A stretch of 64,000 nt of DNA from Dirofilaria immitis. Taxonomy: Eukaryota > Nematoda > Chromadorea > Rhabditida > Onchocercidae. A program made the translations under genes and the position numbers. The stretch lies in the NCBI GenBank assembly GCA_024305405.1, contig JAKNDB010000053.1, positions 372,001 to 436,000 on the forward strand, given 5' to 3'. This document shows, one piece after another, positions 33,901 to 45,900 of this stretch; positions within the stretch are counted from its first letter, which is position 1, and each line of letters starts with the position of its first letter. Below the pieces are notes generated by a model. It was not told the origin of the DNA. It did not search any database and worked only from the letters and a program-made list of their open reading frames with translations.

Positions 33901-36900
33901 ACTGAATTAGCCGATATGCTACTTTTGGGCAACGAAGAAAGCCTTCCAAATTTACCAATTAAAGATATCGTTCATGCCCTCATTATATTACTTCAGAAGG
34001 AACATAATTTTGTATTGGTTAGTTGAAGTTTCGACTCATCAAAATATACTGAAAGTTTTGCTTCGTACGGTGATATTAGTTCTTTGTAGCAATCTGTTCG
34101 CGCAGTGATAGTCAGTCATACCAATACCGTAGATGCTTTGTAATTTTTTTTTATTCTGAGTGACTTGAATCAAGCATATGGTTCAAGTTTTGCTAAATTG
34201 CTGGAATCAGTCCATTATCAGAAACAGTTCAGTGGCTAATGTCATTATTCAGTATGGTTTTGAATATTTTTCTTTAGATGCTTACGGCTGCAAGATGTAT
34301 ATCAAATATGCTGGAAGCTTTGCCACGTGCATTACCGGTAGTTATCGATACAGTACCACATCTTCTTGAAAAGGTTTCTGTTACCAGAATTTATTTTATT
34401 CAGTTAGTAATGCCTATTGATATCATCTTGCAAGCTTAATGATTATTGTTTATTGTGATACTATTTCTGATAAACTAAAATAAAGTGTTTTTCGATAGGA
34501 CTTAAAAAATAAATAAAGAATTCAATAGAACTGCAGATATGACACAGTAGATTTATTGGCAGTCATTGGTAGCTTACTAAACTGGACTCAAAAGAAATCT
34601 TTTTTATTAATTTCAATTTTTGAATTCTCAAGCCTAAATTTTAATAAGTCACTAAGAGTTTGATAATATTCTTTTGAATATTGTTCGGTCATTATATAAC
34701 TATAAATGTAAATATAATAGTTCTTTTACTATGATGTTATTATTCTAATACTGACATCAGAATCACAATATCATATAAACGTAATATAATTTTTTTATAT
34801 AAAAATTATTAGTAGAACAATAAGCAATTCTAAAATCTTTTTTTTTCCGATTCTTTTCTTTAAGGAAGAGTGAGACTGATTTCGACGAGATGGTATAAGT
34901 CCTGGATAATTTTTTTTTTTTTTTTAGTTGAAACGTATTGAATGCATCGATGTAGCGGAACAGTCATTAATGGCTTTGGAAGTAATGTCAAAAAGAAATG
35001 GAAAAATATAATGTCAGCTGTAAGTTTCTCATATGACTTTTTTCCGTTAACATAGTAAGCTTTTCATTGATATTAACTGTCGTTATTTAATATATGTTAA
35101 TGGAATATATTTTGTGGAGTTTTTGTTATGTGTTACAATATTTTCTCTAATACATTGAAAATTGACAATCTCGCCATCTGTCAAATTGAAACAAATTTCT
35201 GTTACTCACGATAGCGGATAGGATAATCAACGAAAGGCAGGAAAGTTATGCTACTAATGGTTATTTGAGATTAATAAGAAAATTGCTATAAAAATTATTC
35301 GGTTAGACATAGTGAATAGTTTAATCCATTAAATTATATATAAAGTTTACATCTAAATAGTTTTTATTTAGAATTTTTATAAATTTAGGGTGGCATCGCA
35401 GCGACGATATCACATGTTGATTTCTTCTCCGTTCCATCGCAGCGTTTAGCGTTTCAAATAGCTGCTAACTGTGCGACATATGTATCAGCTAATGATTTTT
35501 CTCAAGTGCGTGAGTCATTGGCTGATCTCACTCAGCGACTTTTAATTGAGGTGAGAATGATTTCCTTTTTTCAAAAGTTTGTGACAAAAATAAAAATGCG
35601 TAATGAGAAAATTTTTCATGATTCAGTTTTATAAGAAACAGGATTTTCATTCTAAGAAAAAATTAAAAAGATGTCTCATACGTAGTTTTAAGATTCTTCT
35701 TAATTAAAATCGTTTATGGAATATTTTCTTAAATACGATTTCCTTCCTCCTGTAAGTTGTCATCATTTTCCAGGATAAGCGATGCCTAGAATCAATTTGT
35801 GTATTGTTTTGCCGTCTTGTGGATAATATGCGTAACCATGCTGATAAGTTGCGAGAAATAGCGGGTCAAAATCATGCTTTGTTGAAAAATGTACAGCAAC
35901 TACTTCTAGTACAACCTTGTGCCGTAGGACCGAATACATTCCAATCATTAATAAGGATGTTGCGTTCAATGGCTTCCAGGTGTAGTGATCTGGCAGTTGC
36001 ACTAGTTTATATGGGTTAGTTTTTTTGGATTTAGAAGAAGTAAACAAAGACTGCATACAACAAATATATCAACAGATGCAAGTGATTTGATGATTTATAT
36101 ATTAATTATATGATTTGTTAATCAGATAACTGAGTTGATAAATAACCTAATTAATTGCCAAGTACCGAGATGAATATTTGAATTTCGCCATCACATTATT
36201 GCTTTATCATACGTATTTTTTATAGATTTTGCTAGAACTATCAAATTTCTGATTGTTGGATCAAAAGAGGGTGATCATACAGCGTTTGAAATTGTCGATC
36301 GTCCACCACAGCACTTACAAGAATTAGTTTATCTAGCGGGGTTAATTTTTATTTATGTTTTATACTTTGTTAAATTTTGTCTAATAAATTTCATCTCTTA
36401 AATGCCAAGTTTTCATCTTTGTGATCTCAATGACGACTAATGCCGTGTAATGAGAAATATCAGTTATTAAATGACAGAATAATTGGTTTAATTATAGTAT
36501 ATTTTACATATTGAATTATGTTTGAATTATATATGCCACGATATGAGAAACATTTTTTTAACTGCAGAGAACTTTCAGCGCAGAAAAAAACGACATTGTA
36601 AAATAATTTTAATGAGAAGGATGCAGTCTGCTAACTGTAGTTAAGATTTCTTTTTTTACAGAGAACTAATGCCACGTTTACCAGTTGATGGCATATTTGA
36701 AATAGATAATGTAATGCTACGTTCACATGGTACTTATTATGATTTTCAACCGACAATGTGGTACTGGAAAGATGATTCTAGTCAGTGGTTACCGTTTACT
36801 CATTTCGATTCACGGCTTATTGAGGTATCCTTAATGCTGTTCTTTCGAAAAATGTTTTTCAAAAAAAAGAATAGGAGCTTGTTGTATGAGAATGTTTACA

Positions 36901-39900
36901 TTTTTTTAGCTACTAAGTTGTGCGGCGTTACTCTATCTCTACTTCTATGATTGCGGTAGTTTTCTCATTAAGAAAATAAAGAACAAGTGTTTTATAGAGT
37001 TATTATATATAGATTTAATTGGAACCAAAAGCAAATAAAGCAGTTTAAGCAAACAAAGTAGAAATAAATTTTAGTCATGTTTTTTTGATTTTTGTTGAAA
37101 AAAATTAATACTCGAATAAGAATTATTTCATACAGTCTTGTAAATTTGTGTATTCTATAGATGGCATATACAACAAATGAAACAGAAGTAAATCTTCAAA
37201 TTAATGGAAATGTTTATAAAATCGATTTGCAACGAATGGTACAACGAAATCACTCGACGGGTAAAGAAAGAGCTATACAAAGACGGGCATCCGTTTTCAG
37301 TAAGTTTTTTTTTTCAGTTCGTGATGTTAACAGAAATTGCAATTCGGTTTGTGAAATAAAGAATTCTGCTGCCCTACCCAAAATATTAAGTTCAAAGTTA
37401 CGAACAAATTTCAGTGAAGCTGTGGTTTTAAGTAACTTAATAGATCTCGTGTTAGAAACAGTGGCTACTCGCACTTCGTTGCAATTTCTATATGCTTTAC
37501 TGGATCAATTATTTAATTATTGAATTATCTAGCTTATCAACTGTACAATCAGCTTAGATGACCTTATTAAATTATGCATGAAAAAATATTCGAAATTTAG
37601 CTAATAAGCATATCTGACACTAAAATATATTTAAATATTCTAATAGATATTTTACAGAAAGTAAAACAGCATCCCTAGAAGAAGATCGTCGTTTGGAATT
37701 GATGAAAACAGAGCCAGTGCTCCTAGAACAAGTTGTGCAATTACTTCTTCCAATATTAGTGGAAATCGATGGCAGTTCAGTAAGTTTTTTTTTTTTTTTA
37801 ATCTTTTTTATTTGCTAGGAATTTCTATCGGTTTGACGCAATTTCTGCATTTTGGATTCTTTGCAGAGTGGTCCAGCACTACGTTATGAAAGCTTACGTG
37901 TAACTTTAAGAATGATCTATCCATCTGATGTAAGAGTACTAAAAGATATTTTGGCAAATCTTCCTCTTGCCGGACATATCGCCAGTGCTCTAGCTAGTGC
38001 ACGAAGTAAAGATCTTTGTGTTGTGGCATCAGCATTGCAATTAGCTCATCTGCTTCTGGATAAATTTCCCGATATGTATGAGCCATTATTCAAACGCGAA
38101 GGTTGATTTAACTTCTCTTTTTCTTATCTCAATTTTTTTCTGTAATCATGAAGGTGGAGAAGGACAAATAAATTATTGTGCGATTTTTTTTCTTGTTGGC
38201 TGAAGGAGATCTTGCATCAATCATTTTTTAGCGGGACTTTTCTTAATTTTCTGATCTTGGTCTTTCTAACTAAAAGGAAGAGCTGCAGAAAAGAAAAAAT
38301 AATAGTTAATCTTTCCAACTTTTTATCAAGTGACATAGAAACGTCTTGATTATGGTTCGTATTTTTCGTGATTAGTTGAAATTTGAAGGTGTTGCGCACG
38401 AAATTGAAAAGCTGTCCAAGATGAAGCTTGAATCACCAGTATCAGCCCCATCTACACAACCAGCAATATTGGCTTGTGAGCAAGATAATGTAACTGCTGC
38501 TATCGGAACACGAACTCGAAGTGGCCTGAAAACACGAGCATCGTCGGAGATGGCGGAAGCAGCATCATTAACTAGTAAATTTTTTAAATAGTTTTTTGCT
38601 GCAATATGGAGAAAATACGAGATGGAAGCCATATTTATTTTTATCCGATATAATTGTTTTGTGTATTTTCCATAACTGATTAAGATTTGGTTAGAAAATT
38701 TGCAAATATTTCATCAGTCAAACCGATCACCAGACTACATGCAGAGCAGAGCATCAGGGTTGTTTTATTATTCAAGTGCACGAATATTTGCGAAGAAAGA
38801 TGGCAATACAATTTACCAACCTGTGCACGAAATTCAAAATCTGGATAGTTTCAGCTAAACAAAGAACTCGTAATATTACGCAGTTGGCAGTATCAACTGC
38901 TGAAGCAGGTCCAAGCTCAAGTAATGCTACTCGTGTTATCGTTTCACCGAATGGTGGTCGCCATCGTCGTAAAACTTCACCCGAGAGGTTTGAATCCTCT
39001 CTTTCTCTCTCTGACTTTGCACTTGTGACGGTGCGGAATATTTCATTTCCATAGATATATGTCTGTCAATAGATTGATCATGAGGAAATTGTGAAACAGT
39101 TATAAAGTAATGCAGTTCAAATTGATTCTATTTTTTAACAATTTTGTTTGGAATGCAATTCACCCATATCACATCCATTACAACAAATATCTTTCACTGT
39201 TCACATCTCACATGTTATTTAGTCTTACATGTTTGAATTAATTATAATCGGATTATTGTTTAACAATCATAGCACTAATAATAATATCACTATGCTGAAA
39301 ACTTGCATAATTTCGAAATATCTCATTCAGTGGTCACTCGTCCCATCTTTTGAATTTAACATTTTCCAATTATTGGACTTCCTGGTCTATTAATGCGGGA
39401 AGTTTTATGATTGTGAGGAAAATTAGAAAATTCAGTACTTTCAAGCTTTACCGGTTAATGAGCTTCTGAATGAGATTCACATTCCCAAACATGCCAATAT
39501 GTCTAGCATACCATACCAATGTTGTGCTGTTCTTTTCAGCCAATTTCTAAAGTGGATGATTGTATTAGCAATTCGATAGATATTTTTAATCTTTTAATAA
39601 GATTTATGCACGGATATGATAGTATTGCCTAATTGCAGTCCTATATCTCGTAAGGAATCACGTCGTAAAACAACACCTTCGAATTTTCTTCATACATTAC
39701 GTTTACCATCATTTCGCATGCCGGGCATATCATCAGCTACCGGACATTCGCCACATGACAGCACATCACCAAATAACACGCTTTCATCATTTTTCACTAC
39801 TATCGGTCAATCTCAAGCAACATCAGTACATCACTATCCTTCAGGTAATTTATTATCCACTATAATCGGATCTATTGCTCTGATGCTTTGGCTCAGTATG

Positions 39901-42900
39901 AGTTACGTGTGATCATTTGTTGATTTGCTTGTACAGAATGTATCTTGGGAATGTACAAAATTTTTATTTACTCTCTCTAGCTTAGCTGGCATTTTAGGAT
40001 CTGCTAGTTCGACAAGCGCACCGTGTTCAGCTCATACGTCTGCATCGCGTGCACGCATTTCGACATTCGCGCCGTCAACTACTGTAGGAAGTTCATGTTC
40101 GGCTGTTTTGATGCAATCATCGTCTACTGGTCATAATTCATTTACATTGCCACTATCATCTACCGGCGGATCTGGTCTAAATCATCAGCAACGTGAAATA
40201 ATCCGTCAGTGGATACGTAAAGAAGGTTCGCCATTTGTCAATGCTGTTTGTATACTTTCGGTTACTGGATCGTTTAAACATAATTCAAACCAATTCATTA
40301 AGTCGAACTTATTTTTTTGAAAGCTTCACCGGTCTAATTATCTACTCTATTAGAGAAGATTGTGCTTTTCTCATCTCTTTATTTTTCTTACTTTGGCTTA
40401 TCTTTTCAGTTTTTCAGAGCCAAAAATTCTCATTTTTCGCTGTAGCATAATAGTCTATGTGACATAAAGTTACTGAAAGTTTCCTGATAATATGTGTTGA
40501 ACTTCCAGATATTTTTTAGCTGAGTATTTGATCCAAATGTATTTTTCGACACCATCAAGTGGCATCGACGGTTCAGTCCCATCACTTTTAAGTCGTTTAA
40601 CTTCTATTGCTGCATCACTTGCAAGTGATAAAGACGTTGGAAGCGCTGCACTTATTGGATTTAAGGTGAGTCTGTTTTTTGTAATAGGGTCAGTATTTTA
40701 ATTTATAAGGTGGTATGAAAAAATAGAACTTAAGATTTAAGAGAGGATTGAGAAACAACTATTCAATGCTTAATTTACAAATTTTATTGTTTGCAGACAA
40801 TTTTATTGGAAAATGATGTAAGTGCCTTTGAATTGAATCATAGTGGTGTGCTTACTTCCCTCTGTAAATATATTACGAGTTCCTTACCATCATGTCAACC
40901 ACCGCGTAAACTTCGTCTTAAACGTTTTGTTGCGGTTTTTATGTCCCTTACGGTACGTTCAGCTGTTTATTATTGCTTCAAATTCTCTATTTATCCAATA
41001 GAAAATGACATATGTCTTGTGAGATATTAAAACATGCTTTAAGCTTATGGTACGCCATGGTATATATCATAAGAATGAGAAAAAATGACTTTTTTCTTTG
41101 TCATTATTATTATTTAATAAATTATTCAGTAAGGAAACATCATAAAAATATTTACATAAAAAAATTTTCTACAATGTTTAATCGGATTAATTTCGTAAGG
41201 TAAATTATATGTTATGTTATTTAGAAGAAATTATTTTATAGATACAATCCTATGATACATCTGTTATATGAGACCCTAACGCTTTCGGGAAATTCTATTA
41301 ATTGCTTCAAAAAATTATTTGTTGATGCCTTTCACAGGAAGAAAATGTATTTTCAAAATTTTTTAGCCAGATAATTTGAGACCTGCGGATGAATCGGAAT
41401 GTTGGGTAGCTTTCGAAACTCTTGTGACGAAACTACTCGCATCAGTAGCACAACATGAGCAGTTCCAGGTTCTTTATTTTTCATACCTTAATAATTGTCG
41501 GAAATAATAGCTTTCATTTTAACTAAAATGGTCATTAAATGATTGAAAATTACAGTTGATAATTGCATCTATTAGTGCGTAAATTTAAGAAATAGAAAAT
41601 TGGTGTTCTATTATCATATTCAAGAAATTATCATAGCGTTGAATAACTTCTCACTTAAATATTCGAAATATGTACGTTTAATAAATTGAATTGTTTTGTT
41701 AATGACTGTTTAATTTTTCCGCATTGGAAAGCGGTTAATGGAGCTTTTTAGGTGAAAGTTACTGATATGGGTGGAATTGTAACAGGTAGTTCGGGTGGAG
41801 CTTTGCGTGGTTCGCAGGCGTTACGTTTCTTCCAAACTCATCAAATTCGTGTATGTTTATGCTGTTAGACTGATATTTGTTACGTTTTTTTTTCGATTTT
41901 TAAAAGATATTCGAATTTGCTTGAAAATTAGATATTTGGAAAGTAAATATTACATTTGTTTCAGTGTAATTTGAAGCGACATCCAACTTGCAGGGATTTG
42001 AAAGAATGGAGGCATGGACATGGTTCCATAAAGGTTTGTTATTAAAAACAAAATAACCATTAATAACAGGATCAGATAAGCTAATCAGATGGTATTGACA
42101 TTTGAGATAGTTGATAATGGGTACGAAGTCAGAAATAATTGTTTCGCGGAGATAGAAATAACATTTTCTTATATAGGTGGATCCGTTCACTTCAATTTCG
42201 GCTATTGAAAGATATTTGCTGGATCGCGGAATCGGTTACGTGCGTGCAGAAGATTCATCTGGTGATGATGATGGTAGTGATGATGACGAAATGCCTTCTG
42301 TGAGTTAATCATCAGAAAACAAGTAATTTCGGATTATTTTAAAGATTAAATTTAATTTAAAAGTGAATTCTAGGAAGGATCGGTATCAGGTGGAAATTCT
42401 CAGCCAGGTCGCATAGAAATATTGATAAACGACGAAAAAGTTCCAGGGCATATGTCCATTTTACAGGTTTTTCCATTTTATTTTCTTTTGTTTTTTACTT
42501 CGTTGCAAATTTTAACAAATTTTTCAACTGATTTAAATTTTCTTCATTTTTTAGACTTTTTTTATTAACTGAGTATATACAGGATTTTTTGCTTAGTAGT
42601 GTTGGCGATATATGAATATTTCCTAAGGAAACTGATAAAATCATTTGTGTCTTATTTTGCAGGCATTAAGACAATTTGGACAAGTAAATTTGGGTGATAA
42701 TGCAGATCACTTTGCGGTTGCAACCGGTATATGGGTGAATACTCATACCCTCTACTACCGAGCTGCTGCGCCATTGCAATCTGAAGCATCCGAAGAATTA
42801 TCAACAGCAATATCCACAACCAAGTCACCTTCTGGGAAATCCGACAAACGAGAAAAACGGCCAAAAATCGATGAAAAACTATGGATCGGTTAGGATTGTA

Positions 42901-45900
42901 TCTTTTACTGGATAGATTCAGTTTCAAACTAAATTTTGAATGACAAATGAAATTATTTTGGAAATCAGTAGTCTCGCATCTGCTACTATATTTCAATGGT
43001 AATAAGTATGGATAAATAATTTTCCTCAGAAAATTTATGATTAAATTTTGATGACATAGATTTCTTTCCGTTATAACCAATTAGTTTATATTAGCATTTT
43101 TTGGCTTAGCTTAATTTTCTTCCAAATTTCTTTGTTTTATGCTTTTGTTAAAAACTGCTCAATACTTTTTTGTCCTTATGGAAATTTCAGATAGAAATGG
43201 ATTTTTACTTTTTCTTTAAAAGTTTAAATTATAAATTTGTCGATTGTCTGCAATACAGTTATTATGAATCATTTAGAAGGGGAAGTTCCGGTTAGCGGAT
43301 GTCCGTTGGATCCATATTTAACGAATACGTTACCGGTCGATGTAGATGATCCTTGTGTGCCTTCACTTGTTCTTCTCCGATGCCTTTATGCTCTTAATCG
43401 TTTTTGGTGGAAACTATTTGAGGATGAGGATGTACCACCCACTAGTCATGCTCCACTTTTACCGAACACGTATGTGTTTTACCATATATAGATAAGAAAT
43501 GACAAATATACAATTGAGGGGAAATGGATCGACTTCTGTGCTAAAGAAAAGGGCGGAAGCGATTCGCATAATATTAAGAACTAAATTTTTTTCACTTGTA
43601 TTGAAGTAATGAAATGTCTTGCTTTGATTTTATGAATGGCAATTAAATAATGTCCACAACTTATGTTGGATGTTTTATTTAGAGCTTTTCACTCATCAAA
43701 GCTTAATGCAAAAATGGGACGTCAGTTGTCCGATTTTTTATCCGTTGCAACTCAGCAAATACCCCAATGGACTGGTGATCTAATCAAAGCAGTGTTAGCT
43801 ATCAATTTTGTTATTGTTTTTCTTTTTACTATTAAGGTCGGATTTTGTCAGTCATAACATATCAATCAAGTTTTTCAGGTCATAGCATATCAGAAAAATT
43901 TTTCCATCTTATCATTAGTAGTGTAGAGAATTAAATTATTAGAATACAGCTCACATATTGTGAGTTCTTGTGCTTTAGTTGATTTGTTTCTATCGAATGA
44001 TTATGAAAATTATGAAAATCCTTATTTTAGCTCTTCAGTTTTTATGGGAAAGATTCATTATTTCATATATTTTGTAAAATTTGTTGTTGCAGGCCTTTTA
44101 TCTTTACATTCTCATCTCGACGCAACTACCTGTATTGTACTGCCTTTGGACGTGATAGAGCTCTGATGCATCTTGTCAATCAAACGGACGGTGGTCAGAA
44201 CGATGGTGAAAGTGGACGTCTGACTCCACGTCTTGAGAGACGTAAAGTGTCGGTACGTCGGGATGATTTGCTTCGTCAAGCAGAACAAACTCTTCATCAT
44301 CTTGGATGCAGTCGGTTAGTGATGTATAAATTGCTCCACTATGTATATTAATTTTATTTGTCCAGCTTCGCGCGATTTCTTCCTTCTCTAACAAAAATCG
44401 CGGCAATACCGACGACATCCATATAACTCTCCATTATAATAACGCGGTAACAAAGTTTTTCTGGGATTTGAAATAAAAATAATGACGAATAAATTTGTTT
44501 GAAGCCTCTGTTGTCTTAGACGTTTTTGAATTCAAAAAAAAAAACTCTATTTCGCAAAAAGGAGTTAAACATTCGGTAAGCCCTTTCTGCTGAAGAATAA
44601 TGAAAATATTAGAACATGTCACAATAAATTCAAACTCTTGTAACAAAGTAAATACTTTTTTTTTACCATCTTTAACAAAAATAAAATATTTCCTGCTTCA
44701 GAGCAATGCTTGAGGTTGGGTTTGAGGGTGAAGCAGGTACTGGTTTCGGTCCAACATTGGAATTTTATTCCACTGTGTCACGCGAAATACAAAAATCATC
44801 ATTACGACTTTGGCATGGTCGTACTTTGACTGCCGCGGTTGATGGGAAAGGTAATTTATTTTGTGAAATTATAAGTTGCACTTTTTGAATCTCTGGTGTT
44901 ATGTACTGAACAGAAAGTTGTTATTAAGTTATTGCTGAAGCTTTAATTTTTAATTATGTTTGAAATTATCGGTTATTCAAATACTGTGTACACGTTTCAG
45001 ATGGACCGACGACGAACTACATCACAGCACCTGCTGGTCTTTATCCTGCTGTTTTCCCTCACAAAGTGCTAAACAACGGGATGCTCGTTCAAAGAAATTC
45101 GAATTTATTGGACGTTTATTAGCGCAAGCCTTAATTGATTCACGTATGGTTAGTATTTTTGTTGTGAAATGTTAATAAAGAATGGTTATTGATATTAACT
45201 GCTGGCCCAAAGTTGATAGAATGATCATTAATTATATCAAACGCTATAGTTTAACTTTTCGAGTAATAAACAACTTTTGAAATAGCAGCGTTATATAATA
45301 GGCAGCACTATGTATGCATCACTATCAATTAAGTTTTGACGCACGAATGATTTTGTTCCTATATCAGGCTTATTTTTAGCTGGACATCCCGCTTAACCCT
45401 GTGTTTTTCAAATGGCTTTGTGGTGAAGATAAGATGTTTAGTTTAAGTGATTTAGAAGTTTTCGATAAGAGTTTATATCAGTCATTACGCGCACTCATTC
45501 TTACGGATCCAAATGATTTCGATTCACTCGAGCAGGTAAAACTGCGAACGGTTATTCACGTTATGCTTAATAAAATATCATTAATTAGCGTTATAGCTGT
45601 AGTAGTTTATTTTAATTTTTTCAGGTTGCTTGATTATGATGGCATCGATCATTTTGATATACTGATCTTTAGAGTAGAAATACTAGGTTTGATAAGTTGT
45701 GACTAATATTTTCTTTTATTAATTTACTTTGCATACGGTAATTTGGAATGCTCAAAATTGAAATTTAAGAAGCAGGAGTAGTTAAATATGAAGCCTGTAT
45801 TTTCATTTTATTTTGTTAATTTTGATGTTTTTACTTGCAGTATTTCACTCTACCGGGTGATGAAAATTTCGAGCTTATTAAAGGAGGAAAGAATCGCCTG

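Noticed and set aside
38776..38854. Extension of TRIP12 exon 23 upstream
   Set aside because: The frame is open, but the acceptor at 38854 (gtttcag) gives correct phase from exon 22 and the upstream part lacks a good acceptor.
38981..39005. GAGAGGTTTGAATCCTCTC, which looks like a T-arm
   Set aside because: It straddles the exon 23 donor of TRIP12 and lacks the other tRNA arms; a coincidental inverted repeat.
40226..40251. Later donors (after GTCAATGCT or GCTGTTT) for TRIP12 exon 25
   Set aside because: Only the donor at 40225 gives [14 protein letters not shown], which has the same length as the vertebrate block; the others add unmatched residues or break phase.
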